NCBI RefSeq assembly: GCF_958298935.1
Contig: NC_084922.1
Coordinates: 49,011,458-49,075,457 of the forward strand
Reading direction: 5' to 3'
DNA from: Phragmites australis
Taxonomy: Eukaryota > Streptophyta > Magnoliopsida > Poales > Poaceae
DNA length: 64,000 nt
The notes beneath the pieces are model-generated. The model saw nothing but the letters and a program-made list of their open reading frames with translations, had not been told where the DNA came from and searched no databases. The position numbers were made by a program, and so were the translations under genes. Positions 36,356 through 47,851 of this stretch are shown piece by piece (positions within the stretch are counted from its first letter, which is position 1; the number at the start of each line of letters is the position of its first letter).

Positions 36356-37480
36356 TGTTGGAGCCGCCACCTAGGATATAGTTCTCGGACGGCACCCGAT
36401 CATGGCCCTTGAGCCACCTAAGCCTCAAGTAGGGTGAGCTATCAAGCAATCAAGGCAATGTCTCACTATGAGTCTCTCTTTCAGTCACTTGTCATTATCT
36501 TCACTTCGGAGCTTGAGCCACCAAAGTAAGGATCTTTGTCTCCCCGTAAAAGAGTCTTGTCGTAGCTTCGTATCAAGTCGGAGGGTCAACAAACATCAGT
36601 CACCAAGGCTCATAGTGCCAACGAGTCACCAAAACTTTAAGGAGTCGGCATAACACTCGGTACAATATAGGATCATTCATTGATCCACTCTCTAGGCAGT
36701 AAAAATTAGTAACAACTTTCTCTAGATCTATTAGCACTAATCACTCTTTAATCTTATGTTTAATTGATTTAAATAATTATTTTTAACACTTTGGTAGCTT
36801 GGATGTCTTCTCAAGTGTCTATGAGCTTCTAACACATTCAAATGGCTAAGTGAGAGGTATTTATAGTCTTAAAACTGCCCACTAGCCGTTGCTCCAATGG
36901 TCATAAAAGACCGTGAATACCAGATGATATGGTGTTAACAACAGTACAAACATTGAACCATCCAATGTGTACAACAGTAAAAACTAGTCGTTAGAACCCG
37001 ACTCAAACACATAGTGGACGCCAATTATTTTGGTATAACCTTGAACTCCATCATTGAACTATCAGGTGTATATACTTGAGCCGACCGAGCCACATTTATA
37101 TATGCATTAGTCCCATGTGTACAACTTTCTGATCATCAGATCATTCGGTGTATACCACTCCTCTGTTCACTGAAAAGCTTCTGTAAAATACTTCGACTAA
37201 GTCTCCCATGTACAACCCTCTTCATCACTGGACTATCTGACGTTCAAACCTTTTATGCATCGAAATATCCCTCCTGCAAAATTCTCCAGTGTGTATATCC
37301 TCTCTAAGCACGGAACATCCAGTGTGTATAAATCTTTTGTACCAAAATATTCATCCTCAAAAATACTCTAGTGCGAACATCTTGCTGAGTACTGAGTTGA
37401 AAAAATACTCCAGTGTATATAACTTTCAGAACACCGAACTATTAGGTGTTAATAATATTTTTTAAACTTGTCTAATTCAA
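36356..37480 (-). mobile_element. LTR-like sequence with repeated (A/T)GGTCCGGTGT words
   Basis: The minus strand ends in GGTGGCGGCTCCAACA (plus-strand TGTTGGAGCCGCCACC at 36356), a typical LTR-type terminus. Its body is built of spaced variants of a CCGGATGGTCCGGTGT word, for example ACCATCCAATGTGTAC, GAACTATCAGGTGTATA and ATCATTCGGTGTATAC at 36955-37160. The 37050-37470 segment matches 49790-50080 in inverse orientation. No internal coding. The other end near 37480 is approximate. Confidence 0.5.
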
Positions 37481-39202
37481 AATTTCTTAGTCCAACTTCG
37501 ATAACTTTTTTATATATTACGTCCATAAAACATAATAAAAATATATTTGATAAAGATATTAATCCTATTAAATAGATTATCATTAATTATCATAATAATA
37601 TATATCCTTAAAAGCGCCACGTTCGCTGCACATAAAAGGTAAGCAATCAACACGACAGAACAGTAGCAAAGATAAAAAGAAGTGAAAAAAAAAACAAGAG
37701 ATAAGCCAGTCACAGGGATCCGCCGCTCGAAAGCCAGCATTTTTATACTCCTACGCTATAAACATCGCGCTACAGTCATTGCTCTAGTTTGGCTGGCTGC
37801 GCACGTACGGCTAACTGCTGTGCACTGCTGCTCTCGCTCTAGTCACTCCCATCTCAGGGCTGCTGCTGCAGTGCAGTGCAGTGCTCCTTCAAAGCAGAAC
37901 TCGTCGTGGCATCAGGATTCAGATTCGGGATAGAAAGGAGACGATTGGAGGAAGGACAAAACAGTCACGGGGGAGACTTTGCAGGCTTTAGGACCAGCTG
38001 CTGCGGTTGCCGCATCGGCGGGCACATTACTACGTGATTTGCTGTCAGCCGCCTCGGTTGTAAGCGCGCGTGTTTGTGGTAAGCCGTGGGTAGGAAGTGA
38101 TTTGTGTTGCGGTGTAAGAAATCTCCGGTACATATTTAAAAATTTATTTTTTATAATATTATTGAAGTATTCTCTAATGTTATTATAATTTTTTTTATTT
38201 TTTCTATCGTCAACATGTGCTCTATTTTTTATATTTTATTATTTTAATTATTTTTTAAATTCACAATTATTCTTCTTAATGTTATAAAGAGAGAGAATCA
38301 ACAAATTTAGAGTATATATTCTTCTTCGCAATACTGTAGCATCGCTATAGCAGTCGAAAACTATTATGCTGGAACTCATTTGCGCACGCTAGTATCTCGT
38401 ATAGGACACTGCAGAACTAGATAACGATTCTGTTAGAGTTGGACGAAACGATCCGTAGATACAGACTTCCACCGGCAAATGTAGCGGATGCAGCTTGAAA
38501 AGGCCGTGCTTGTTTAACTGGCGACGAACTCTTACGCGAGCCTCAAGTGCCATGCCACCACTCGAGCGATGTGTCAGCTCGGGAAGGGCGACGATGCCAC
38601 CATCATCAGTAACTAAAGGGAAATTCCACTCTTCCCATGGGCAACCCAATTCGTTGGGCACCAACATGGCATGTGATGTGCCCTGCCACCTCCCCCACCA
38701 CCGCTGCCCTCCTCCGTCTGCAACCACCAACTCTGCTTTCGCGAGCCTTAAGTGCGATGCCACCACTCGGGAGGTGGGTTGCTCTCAGCTCGGGATGGGC
38801 GCTCGGTGAGCTGCCTGCCTGCCTCCGCCTGCTTCTCTGACGAGCCTGCCCCCGCGTCCCGGATCTCGAGACCTATGATACGTCAAAGCTGATTGATTCC
38901 CGGCGGAGTGGGTGGTACTTTTTTGTCCAAAGAAAAAGCAAAAGGACGGATGAGCAACGTCCAAGGGCCAAGGCTGTATAATTTAGCTCGCCATCCAGGC
39001 TCCCGGGTCAGCCGATGCCGGCCCACTTGAGCTTGCCTGCGAATCCAACGGCTCACGCCCCAAGTGTCTCTGCGTAATTCTGAATCCATCATTAGATTAT
39101 TCAGGTTTAGGCTTAGATGCTGTACTTCACTTCTATGTGATCCTCCGTATAATATTTTGGCTAATAATATTTATAAAAATATATTATTTTAAATTGAAAG
39201 AG
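37481..39202. other. Anonymous sequence with a 200-bp-spaced duplication
   Basis: A GCGAGCCT(C/T)AAGTG(C/G)(C/G)ATGCCACCACTCG segment at ~38535 is repeated at ~38740. Surrounding ORFs are composition artefacts. A very AT-rich stretch lies at 38120-38310. Confidence 0.35.
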
Positions 39203-39226
39203 ATATATATATATATATATATATTA
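39203..39226. repeat. (AT)n microsatellite
   Basis: About 11 AT units exactly at the truncated end of the gypsy fragment. Confidence 0.85.
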
Positions 39227-39249
39227 CTTTATTATTAGAGTGGTAAAAG

Positions 39250-39542
39250 AAGCATCTACGTTCGCTAAAGGCGAGTCTGCGCTGAAGTGGCACCCAGCGC
39301 TGTCCAGAGGCGGATCTGGCGGCCGGGGTCTCGACCTCCTGCTGGGGGTCGGAGAGTGCATCAGCGGCGGCGGCGGCGGCCCTGCTGGGCCCAGCGCCTT
39401 GGTCCCCTTGGGAGGGAAAAACCGCGCGCGTGGATAGTGGCTGCTGCTGGAACGCAGCAGCGACTGGGGTCTCTTGGGCGTCGGGCAGCACTCCGTCACT
39501 GGAAGTGAAGCCGGAACGCTGGAGACGGTGCCCACCGGTCAT
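39250..39542 (-). pseudogene. gag N-terminal fragment
   Basis: It begins at the ATG of MTGGHRLQRSGF near 39540 and parallels the intact gag MAGGHRLQCSGS (shared GDQGAGP, LSDPQQ, LAFSE). After LAFSE the similarity stops and the frame runs into non-homologous AT repeats. About 80 gag codons survive. Confidence 0.8.
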
Positions 39543-39587
39543 CTTTTCCTGTGGAAGAAAGCAAACGAACAAATTCAGTGATATTCC

Positions 39588-39606
39588 CCCCTACCTGGCG
39601 CGCCAG
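39588..39606 (-). other. Primer-binding site
   Basis: CTGGCGCGCCAGGTAGGGGG on the minus strand directly inside the LTR, identical in its core to the site at 61717-61735. Confidence 0.7.
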
Positions 39607-39607
39607 C

Positions 39608-40882
39608 TGTCGGAGGATGAACTCCTGTCGCAGGGATCCCGAGAGACCCCTTTTTAGAGATTCGACCGAGGGGATGATCCTGAACGAGTTCGTCGGAGAA
39701 ACAAATGGAAGTGGAAATAAATGCAACGACCGGTGGTGGGGGATGATCGACCTAGTGCAAAGAGAAATAAATGCACCGGAGCTTAGACAGGTTCGGGCCG
39801 CACGGAGGCGTAATACCCTACTCCTGTGTGGATGCAATATCCTTCCTCGAAGGGAATCCCTCAAGGATATATTTGGTTACAAGGGTATATTGTCTAACAG
39901 AGAGCTTGAGGCTCCCTTGCTCTAGCTCTACTCGAGCTTGCTTGCGGTGTTCTTCGGATGCCTTCTCGTGTATCTCTCTGATCTTGTTCGCTTTCGTGTT
40001 TTTCTCCTTTCGTCTTTTTGATCTCTCCCTTCCTGTGTTGTCCATCCTTTCCTTTTATACACTCGCCGACCACGACTTACCCCAAATGGGAAAGAGGGGG
40101 CTCGAGTTCCAAGATGCCACGACTGAGAAAGACGTCATCATTCCTTCTGGGCGAAGTGATAGGGGCGGTGGAAGAACGCGGCGCGCATCCGACCGTCCGT
40201 CACTGTGGACGTCCTGGCGCCGTTGAGAGGGCCCACTGGGCGGCCACAGAGGCACCCGGTGCGCCCACCCTGTGTTCTTTTGCCAGGGCAGGGTGGCAGG
40301 CGGAACGCTTTGATCCAGGCAACGTTATCCCGAGATACCCCGGATGATACGGGACGAGACCCGTGCAATTAATGGACCCACGCCCCCCTGCCAAAGCATG
40401 GCAGGGACTGACACTGCGGCGTGGGCAGTTGGGAATGTCAGGATGTCAGGATGTTAGGCCGCGCATGCCCATTAAATGCGGCTTCGGACCTTTGACTGGT
40501 TGACACCTCGCCGACGGGTCCTTCTGGGTCGTCGGGGCATCGGGTGTTCTTGCGCGAACCTTCGGGGAACCGAGTGCTCGGGGGCTGCCACGTGCAGCCC
40601 CGAGCACTCTCTCCCGAGCACTTGGCTATTCGACCCATCGGGGGATTATGGTGCTCGGGGCCGAGCGGGCACCTCCCCGAGCACTTTCTTCCCGGTACTT
40701 GGACTCTGCGGGTCATCGGGGAACTGGGGTGCTCGGGGACCAGAGGTTGTGCCCCCGAGCACCTTCTCCCGAAACTTAGATTTTCCTCATCCTGCAGGAG
40801 GGACCTCGCAGGATGGTGATACGTGGCGGACGGCTGGCCTGGTCTTGGGACTCAGGGACCCCCGGTTCCTGATACACCGATA
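39608..40882 (-). repeat. 5' LTR of truncated gypsy element
   Basis: Plus-strand TGTCGGAGGATGAACTCC at 39608 to ...GATACACCGATA at 40882; the terminal ACA has changed to ATA. 1275 bp, shorter than its relatives because U3 holds only ~3 of the GC-rich repeat units (about 40555-40790). TATA box at 40052-40060. Confidence 0.85.
40052..40060 (-). promoter_or_regulatory. LTR TATA box
   Basis: GTATAAAAG on the minus strand, at the same place as in the related LTRs. Confidence 0.6.
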
Positions 40883-43120
40883 ATTAATAAATAGCAAAAT
40901 TCGTAAATCAAAGAGTTCATATCAAATATGGATAATAAATAGCTAAGTTCGGATTTAAAATTTATGAAAATTAGCAGTTCAATTTTCATACGGTCTGAGA
41001 AACAAAATATCTAAATAAAGATTTCAAATAAAATAAATTACTAATAATTGAAATTGGGGTTAGAGTAGAAAAAAGAAGGATACATATCAAATATAGTCTT
41101 AGAAAAAAAATCAAATACCTGAATAAAGAATTAATGTAAAATACAATTAATCGATAGCTAAAATTTATAATGAATAAAATTCTAACTAAGATAATATATT
41201 AAGAAGCACAATGTAACTTAAGGTTGTCGCATGTAGCAGATAAGGCATAATATAAAGGCAAGACAAATATATTCTAATTTGGTTGGACTCACTATACATG
41301 ATGTACTATTTTAACAATTGATGAAAATATATATGAATTGAATCAATACATCTATACAATTTAGATTCAAAGGTAGAGCATAAATAATTTTCTCTTTTAC
41401 TAACATATTTTTTATTTTAGTTTATATGTTTTATAACTAAATAACATTAACCTCGTAAAAAAAGACCAATATTTAATCAAAGGTTATTGTAATAACAATA
41501 TTATAGTGAAATTAACCACGCTATTAACGCTGCCCGACAAATTTTATATATTATAAAAGTATTTTTCATCTTCCCAACTTAGTACATATCTAAATTGGCT
41601 TACATAGTAGTCAATCTTAACTTAATTTGAATCTCGTTGACGTACGCTACTGCTGCTGCTGACGCTACGGACCAAGAGTATCGGTTGGTTCATCACACCT
41701 TACCTCCTGTGTCCGTCGAGTCGCGAACCGACTTGTCACTGTGGCTTCTGCGCAGAGTAGCCTTGCAGTACCGGCAAGGTTAGCTGGACAGTTAAGAAAG
41801 ACAGCGATTCTTTAACGCGAGAGAACGGTACTTTTACCTTTCCGCTGCGGTGTACTACCACCACTCCACCAGCATTACTAGCGTTATTACCGGTTGCATC
41901 TTTTTCCACTAGCTTGTTCTAGCTCGATCCCGTCGCAGAGGCAGATAGTTGCAAATCTCGTTGCAGACGGAAGCGGCATGGTCCAGTCCTAGGCGAGAGT
42001 GGGACGACCCAACAAGATCGGGTGCCCATTTGCCACGGCTAGCGAATGCTGCACAAGAAATCGGCAGCCAGCATGGGCACACGGCACGGGCGATCGATCG
42101 AGCTGTATAATAATGCACGCAGGGCAGGGCAGGGCAGTCGCGAGATCCCAACAGGAACTACCGCGTCCCCGCGTGCATGAGCCGGCCGGCCGGCCGGCCG
42201 GCCCGTGGGTGTCTCGCTCGCTTGCGCAGGCAGGCAGGCAGGCGCGCGCTCCATGGCAAACGCATATGCCCCGCCTGTTGCATAGCAATTGACCGCACGC
42301 TCCTGCTGCATGCGCTGTCTGCTGCTGCTGCTTATCCATCGTCCCTGCATCGTCGATCTGCTCGCTCGACGGGATAAACGCGGCAGAGCAAGCCACCCGA
42401 CGCGCCTGCCTGACTTTTCCTAGCCTTTTGCCCCCAAATCATTTGGATTGAGCATATAATCCCATAGATAAGTGTATTTAGTTACTTACATATACTTATT
42501 TCAATTTGATCTAATAAACACAAATATACACATACAGTCTGATCCAATGAATACAAATAAACTTACTTATTAGTATCACAAAAATATTTTTATAAAAACA
42601 ACACATCACAATCTCAACTATTACATCTACTTATACAACCTCATAATCGATGAACTAAACATAAACTAAACTTAAATTGTCCAAATATATACAACAAATC
42701 AAACATTTTTTAAAAAAATATGGCTACGCTGGACCTACATCCCCTCATACTATGTATAATGCATACGGACAACAATTCACAACATCTCGTCTAGTCCAAT
42801 GACATAGCAAAGTCACCGACCCATTCACATGTTTCGCCATGCAATCGACTGCCGAGTTAGACTGTTGCACATGACACTGATGCATGCATGTTACCGTTTT
42901 ATATGGATGGGATTCACGACCAGATAGATGCATAGCTGCCTGCTTGAGTTTAGCAATTGAGCGTATAGCAAAGACTCTAGTCCAGTACAGAGGATATCAG
43001 AAAGCTGAAGAAGGTACTTGAATTAGAACGGAAGGAGGAAAAGGAAAAGAAGGGGTAGTAAAGATGTGGAAGAACGAGCCTACAGCTCGAATTTGTATGT
43101 ACAATGGCGTGGTCTGTCAA
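40883..43120. other. AT-rich DNA with clustered short tandem repeats
   Basis: 40883-41640 is AT-rich without genes. At 42119-42245 three GC-rich tetranucleotide-type repeats cluster: GCAGG (~42119-42136), GGCC (~42182-42203) and CAGG (~42227-42242). 42430-42730 is again AT-rich. Up to 43120 lies the downstream side of the kinase-regulator-like gene; no clear poly(A) signal was seen. Confidence 0.4.
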
Positions 43121-44173
43121 TCAGTACACCTTCTTGGAGAAGAAGGTCCGGAGCCCGAACAGGCCCTGGGGCGGGTTCCCTTCCTCGCCGCCCTCCGGAC
43201 GGCAGCTGGCAGCTGGCGCGACCACGCTCGGAGCCGTCTTGTCGTCGCTAGTGGCGGCGGCGGGGACGGCCTTCTTCTTGGAACCGGCCTGCTTCTGCTC
43301 GGCGGCGGTTTGCTGCAGCTTGTTGCGCCTGAGCTGCCACACGGGGCTGGGGCGGCCCAGGCGAATGCCGGCGGCACCGAGGCCTGTGTTACGAACCTGT
43401 CCCGGCACCCACCTCCTTAACATGGACGTGGTGGGCAGTGGTCCCGCCGGGCCAGCCGCCACATCTGCTGCAGCGGCGGCGGCAATAACCGGTACAGCCA
43501 CAGGTCCAGTGGACTCTCCGCGGGAGTTGCTCCGGGAGCACGGCGCACTGCTCACCTTACGCGCGGCAGGTGCCGGGGCCGCCGGTGCGCTCGCTGCTCC
43601 GGCGGCGCTGGCGTTGGCGTTGGGATTCGGCTTGGCCCTGCTCAAGGAGGAGCCTGCGCCGGCGGAATGGCCGGCGGAGCGGCTCCTGGAGAACGGCCAT
43701 ATGTTGATGTTAATCAGCTCGGCGTTACCGCTGACGCTGCTCACGCGCCGCTCCACCTTCTTGCGGTCCTTGGGCTCGCCGCCGCCGGCCGCCTTGAAGA
43801 TGTCCTTCCACTTAAACGTCACCGCCGGGAGGTCCGGCGTCGGCGCGATGCCGGACTCAGCGAGCGGCTGCGTGGCCTCCCCTTCTGCTTCGGGCAGCGC
43901 AAGCGCAGCGGATTCCGAGTCACTCACGTCGGCCCCGTCCTCGCCCTCGCCCTCGCCCTCGCCGTCAGGGGGAGACGCCTGGAGCGTGTGGAGCGGGAGC
44001 ACGACGCCGCCGGAGAAGAGCTCGTCGGCGGTGAGCAGGGCGGGGGACGGGAACGAGGACGGGTTCTGGCCCACCATCCAGAACTCGAACTCCGGCGACG
44101 CGGACCACCCGGACTCGCCGCCAACGCCGCGCTCCAGAGGAGAAGGCGTCTCCGTCTCCACGGCGTCCGCCAT
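43121..44173 (-). CDS. Membrane-associated kinase regulator / DUF1645-like protein
   Basis: A single-exon, GC-rich, 350-codon frame starting at the ATG at 44171-44173 (MADAVETETP) and ending KKVY-TGA. The frame stays open ~40 codons further upstream but without another ATG, so this start is preferred. Conserved-looking blocks: FEFWMVGQNPSSF (29-41), LLTADELFSGGVVLPLH (46-62), an acidic Gly-Glu stretch (71-79), FKWKDIFK (120-127), INIWPFSRSRSAG (156-168) and RPSPVWQLRR (274-283), with Ala/Pro/Ser-rich linkers. The FEF...ADELF-G-LPL plus WKDIF pattern is what I know from plant MAKR/BKI1-like and DUF1645 proteins. Those are small basic-acidic proteins that regulate or are phosphorylated by kinases at the membrane. 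This role is inferred. No signal peptide, membrane helix or enzyme motif. It is the only gene here that looks intact. Confidence 0.8.
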   Translation of the reverse strand: MADAVETETPSPLERGVGGESGWSASPEFEFWMVGQNPSSFPSPALLTADELFSGGVVLPLHTLQASPPDGEGEGEGEDGADVSDSESAALALPEAEGEATQPLAESGIAPTPDLPAVTFKWKDIFKAAGGGEPKDRKKVERRVSSVSGNAELININIWPFSRSRSAGHSAGAGSSLSRAKPNPNANASAAGAASAPAAPAPAARKVSSAPCSRSNSRGESTGPVAVPVIAAAAAADVAAGPAGPLPTTSMLRRWVPGQVRNTGLGAAGIRLGRPSPVWQLRRNKLQQTAAEQKQAGSKKKAVPAAATSDDKTAPSVVAPAASCRPEGGEEGNPPQGLFGLRTFFSKKVY

Positions 44174-44428
44174 TGTCCCTGCAACAACGCAACGCCACAG
44201 CCGGACAGCAACAAGTCGACGCGACGACTTGGATCTGAGTCTTGGGCAGGGTGCCACTCGAGGCGGCGGCAAGAGGTAGCTAGCTCGAAGCGGCAACGGA
44301 TGGATTTAGAACGACGCCACGGACAGGGGCATGTTGCACAGTGGGCAGAGCAGGGCAAGCAAGAGAAAGGCAAAGGCAAAGCAGGGGAAGGGGGAGAGAG
44401 AAGAGAGGCGTGGGCAGCGACTTGGCGC

Positions 44429-44437
44429 GTATTTATC
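44429..44437 (-). promoter_or_regulatory. Candidate TATA box of the kinase-regulator-like gene
   Basis: GATAAATAC on the minus strand, ~255 bp upstream of the ATG. It would give a 5' leader of roughly 220 bases, reasonable for a plant gene. Confidence 0.45.
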
Positions 44438-44512
44438 AATCACATCAAGGGAGCAGTGTGAGGTGGTGGTGGTGGACCGGTGGTGGTGGGATGGGTGCTG
44501 CTGATTGCCGCT

Positions 44513-44537
44513 CGCCTCGCCTCGCCTCGCCTCGCCT
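44513..44537. repeat. (CGCCT)n microsatellite upstream of the gene
   Basis: Five CGCCT units in tandem, ~80 bp upstream of the candidate TATA box. Confidence 0.8.
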
Positions 44538-47500
44538 GTCGCGAAACGCAGAATTGCATATGCGCTCTGAAATCTGTGTCTGGTGAGTGGTGACGCGCCT
44601 CATTATTCGGCCGTTTCTTGGGACGACCACCCTCACCCCACCACGGGGCTCTCCACGTTTACTTGCCGCGCCAATAAAAACCGCTCGCTCTCTCAAAGCC
44701 AGGTGTCGGTTGAGATGTCGTTAAGTAACTGTTAGCAACAACTCGTAATAAGGTGGAGCTGCAATGAGACGGGCCGGCAGCCTAGATGCCCGGCCGGCTG
44801 ACGTTCCAGGCAGCAGTGCAGCGCCCTCCCCTCCTGGCGAGCCATTAGCTCCACGCAAGCCGAGCCTAACGCATGGTACAACGGTGGTTACAGTTAATTC
44901 GCTGGCATCGGATTACTAACTCACTGATGATGCTCTGTCAATCTCGAGGCCACAGGCTTCAATAATACGTACGTCCGGCATGCTGGGTTCTTGGGACCAC
45001 GTTGCCGGATCAGCTGATCGGCGCGCGGAATCGTTGCGTTGCTCAGACGACGAGCCGGGGGATGGAAGTTGCAGGGAAGCTAGCGTCGACCGACCCATCA
45101 GATCACTGTACCCGGCCGGAGTGGAATCGGGATGATGCGCGTGCACCGGAAAGCGATGAGAGGAGAGGAGGAGGATCAGCCGATCAGCCCGCGGCCGGAT
45201 CACATGGTGGCGCCCATGGAGGCTAGCTCGGCCGACCCAACCACCGATCAATCATTCTAATACGGCCTAAAAGGTCCGAGCTAGCTAGCTCTAACTTCTC
45301 CACCAGTATCAGCCATGGAGTTAAACTAACTGCTACTGCCGGATGCTAACTGTACCTGCTCCTTTGCCCTTGGATATATCTTTGTGTCTCCGTATTTGTG
45401 CAACCTGCGCTGAAGCAGTCGAGCGGTTGTGATTTCACGAGGGAGCAGAACAACCGGTGTAAAAGTTCAACAACATGGCCACGGCCTGTTCACATACATA
45501 CCGTTGATGGAAGAAAGTCGAATGGCTGCCTCTCCAAGTCCCAACAACACCATGTCGCCGTCCGATTTCTGAACCGTGAATCATAGTTTCACGTACCCGT
45601 TGGCTGGTCCATGCCGACGACCCTTTCGCCAGTGCCGACACCCGGCGCCACCTCTGCTTCCACCCTGTACGGCCGGCGACGCTCTCTCTGCCCGAGGCGG
45701 CGGCCGCAGTGCGAGCCTGTGAGGTTGCTCTCCGATCTCCAGTCTTTGGCAGTCACCGAAAGGAGGAGCACGTCTCGCGGTTCGCGGCGCCGGGCAGACG
45801 CGCGGCTGCTCTCGCCCGCCTGCGGCAACAGCTAGTCGGGTCGCTTTCCGGCTAGTCTCGGCTTACGATGATTCCCATCAGGATCGTGTCAGGTGTCTGC
45901 CCGTCTCTGGCGCGGCCATGGAACTTCGTGCAGCATCAATGCTTTGCTTCTGGCTTGGCCCTGCTCCTTCTTTTCAGACCGAGAAGTATGGGCCCTGCTC
46001 TGAAGTTTGCAGCCTTCAATCCCGACCGGTTTATTTCATGGGCCGTGCTCGCTTTGGATACTGGCTTTGTGGGCTTAATAGAGGCCCAGAGTGCTTGCTT
46101 AGTTGCTTAAGTTGGCCTAGCCCAGTTAAATTACGTTCAGGCTTTCGGCCGACGTCCCTGGACTCATTTGAAATTTTAAGCCTTCTTGTTCAAATCGGAC
46201 TCAAACTTCTGCCTACATCAGGCCCAGTTAGAAGTTACAACTGCTAATATTCAGCGGTTCATCTTCATCACCATCCCAAGTCCAAACTACAGAGATAATG
46301 TATTTACAAATCCCTTTTTCCTGATCGTGAGTTCGTCAGATCGACATCGGCACATCGCTTTCCTGTTGTTTTGATTATCACCTACTGCAATAGAAATTTT
46401 TTGGTTTGCTTAGCTAGGCAGACATCGCGTAAATTTTATTCGCGACGATTGTTGGCGAGTAGGTTGGATCGCATTTTCCTATTTTTGGTAGCCTATAGCG
46501 CCTAGGAGCTAGCGGAATTCTCAATCCTGATTTGGCCCAGTATGAGCAATCACATTACTATTCATTATTAGTGACCTTCTAATCACACTTTGTAGGTTCA
46601 CAGCGACATCGATCACGACCTGCATGCAGGTAAACTTTCTTCTGAAAACGGCTTGCAGGTGAGCTAGCTCGCTCGTTTATGCATACAAGACTAGCAATCG
46701 AGGAGCAGGTACAGCAGATCTCTGTTTACTAGAAAACTCTATCAGTGTTGCTGTCAATCGCGAAGAGGAAAATGCATGGTATTGCTAGATTGCCTTACGT
46801 TTGCAATGACGATATATGTATTACTATTACTACATGCGTAGTATGTGATAGGTGGTCTCTCTCTGAATACGAAAGCTGCAAATACGTAAGACCATCCCAA
46901 CTGATTCCCGTCAGATCTAGAATAATTTTACGAAGAAATTTTTTTCACTTCAGTGCTTCAACGATTTCTATTTATTATTCTCGTCACGTAGGTATTTTTA
47001 AAATCATTTCTTTTAGGATGAGATTCTCTCTTTTTTTTTTACAAATTCTTTTGAAGTGAAACTGTTAATCTCTTTAAAAAAAAATCTGTTAGAGATGAGA
47101 GAAAATAAAAGAAATGAGAAGAAAAAAATTAAGAAGAGAATGAAATGAAGAGATACGGTAAGTAATAGTCTAACAGCTGGGATTGCTGCTGCTTTCGAAC
47201 AGTTTCCATCCTTTTCCGGCGCAGGCAATATGGATATACAGCCAGGTCGTCTATTTCACTGAACCGAGGTCAAATGCATGCAGTCGTTGGGCACGAGATA
47301 CAAACACTGTTGCTGTATGTTGTGGTTACCCACAGAGATGGTGGTGAGAAACTTTTTCGCCGAACTTAAGACATACAGAAATGGTTAGATCCTGCCCGCT
47401 GTGATACATGCCTGTTTCAGGCGATTGCTGGCGAGACGCTATATACAGGCATTGAGGCATGCAGCACTGTCCTTCTCAGTTATCACTGTTACTAATACCA

Positions 47501-47583
47501 CCACCAGTAGCAGTAGGAGCTGACTGCTCCATCCGATTGAGCCATGCATTGTTCGTTTACGTACATCGGCTGACACACTCACT
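44538..47583. other. Anonymous sequence
   Basis: GC-rich to ~45850, then AT-rich. No gene recognised; ORFs at 45435-45835 occur in overlapping frames on both strands. 46890-47180 is AT-rich and may contain a decayed MITE. Confidence 0.3.
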
Positions 47584-47851
47584 CAGGTTTGGATGGCAGA
47601 ACTCTCACAGTAGCTTTTCAGTTGGAATTAAGAGAGCTCTGCTAAATAACAGTTTTCAGTTTTCAGCTCCTTAAGTAGAATCTATGAGAATGATTTTTTG
47701 AAATGAACTAAAAATTAGGAGCTAAAAAAACAGTTTCTCCTAATTCACTTCTCGCAGAAAATTACTTACTCCATATATTTTATTTTCCAGAATCACTTCC
47801 TTCAGAGAATCACTTCCCATAAAAATTTTGAATAAAAAAATTCTACCAAAC
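47584..47851. mobile_element. MITE-like element
   Basis: It begins GTTTGGATGGCAGAAC and ends TTCTACCAAAC, imperfect inverted ends of the 'GTTTGG...CCAAAC' type common in grasses. The body has mirrored words (TTCAGTT, AGAATCACTTCC) and no ORF. Flanks do not show a clear duplication, so the superfamily is uncertain. Confidence 0.5.

Larger units (their letters stand above)
39240..40882 (-). mobile_element. Truncated Ty3/gypsy element: 5' LTR, PBS and start of gag
   Basis: Minus-strand element of the same family as 54762-63309. From right to left it has the 5' LTR (39608-40882), the primer-binding site and ~350 bp of gag. The rest is lost where gag runs into an (AT)n tract, so the truncation may have occurred at that microsatellite. 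Confidence 0.85.

Noticed and set aside
43104..44279. Long plus-strand ORFs opposite the kinase-regulator-like gene
   Set aside because: Shadow frames of a GC-rich coding sequence; low-complexity peptide, whereas the minus strand has the motif blocks.
44174..44296. Upstream extension of the kinase-regulator-like ORF
   Set aside because: The extra 41 codons begin at TTG, and their Arg/Pro-rich text looks like 5' leader; the ATG at 44171-44173 is followed by the conserved part.
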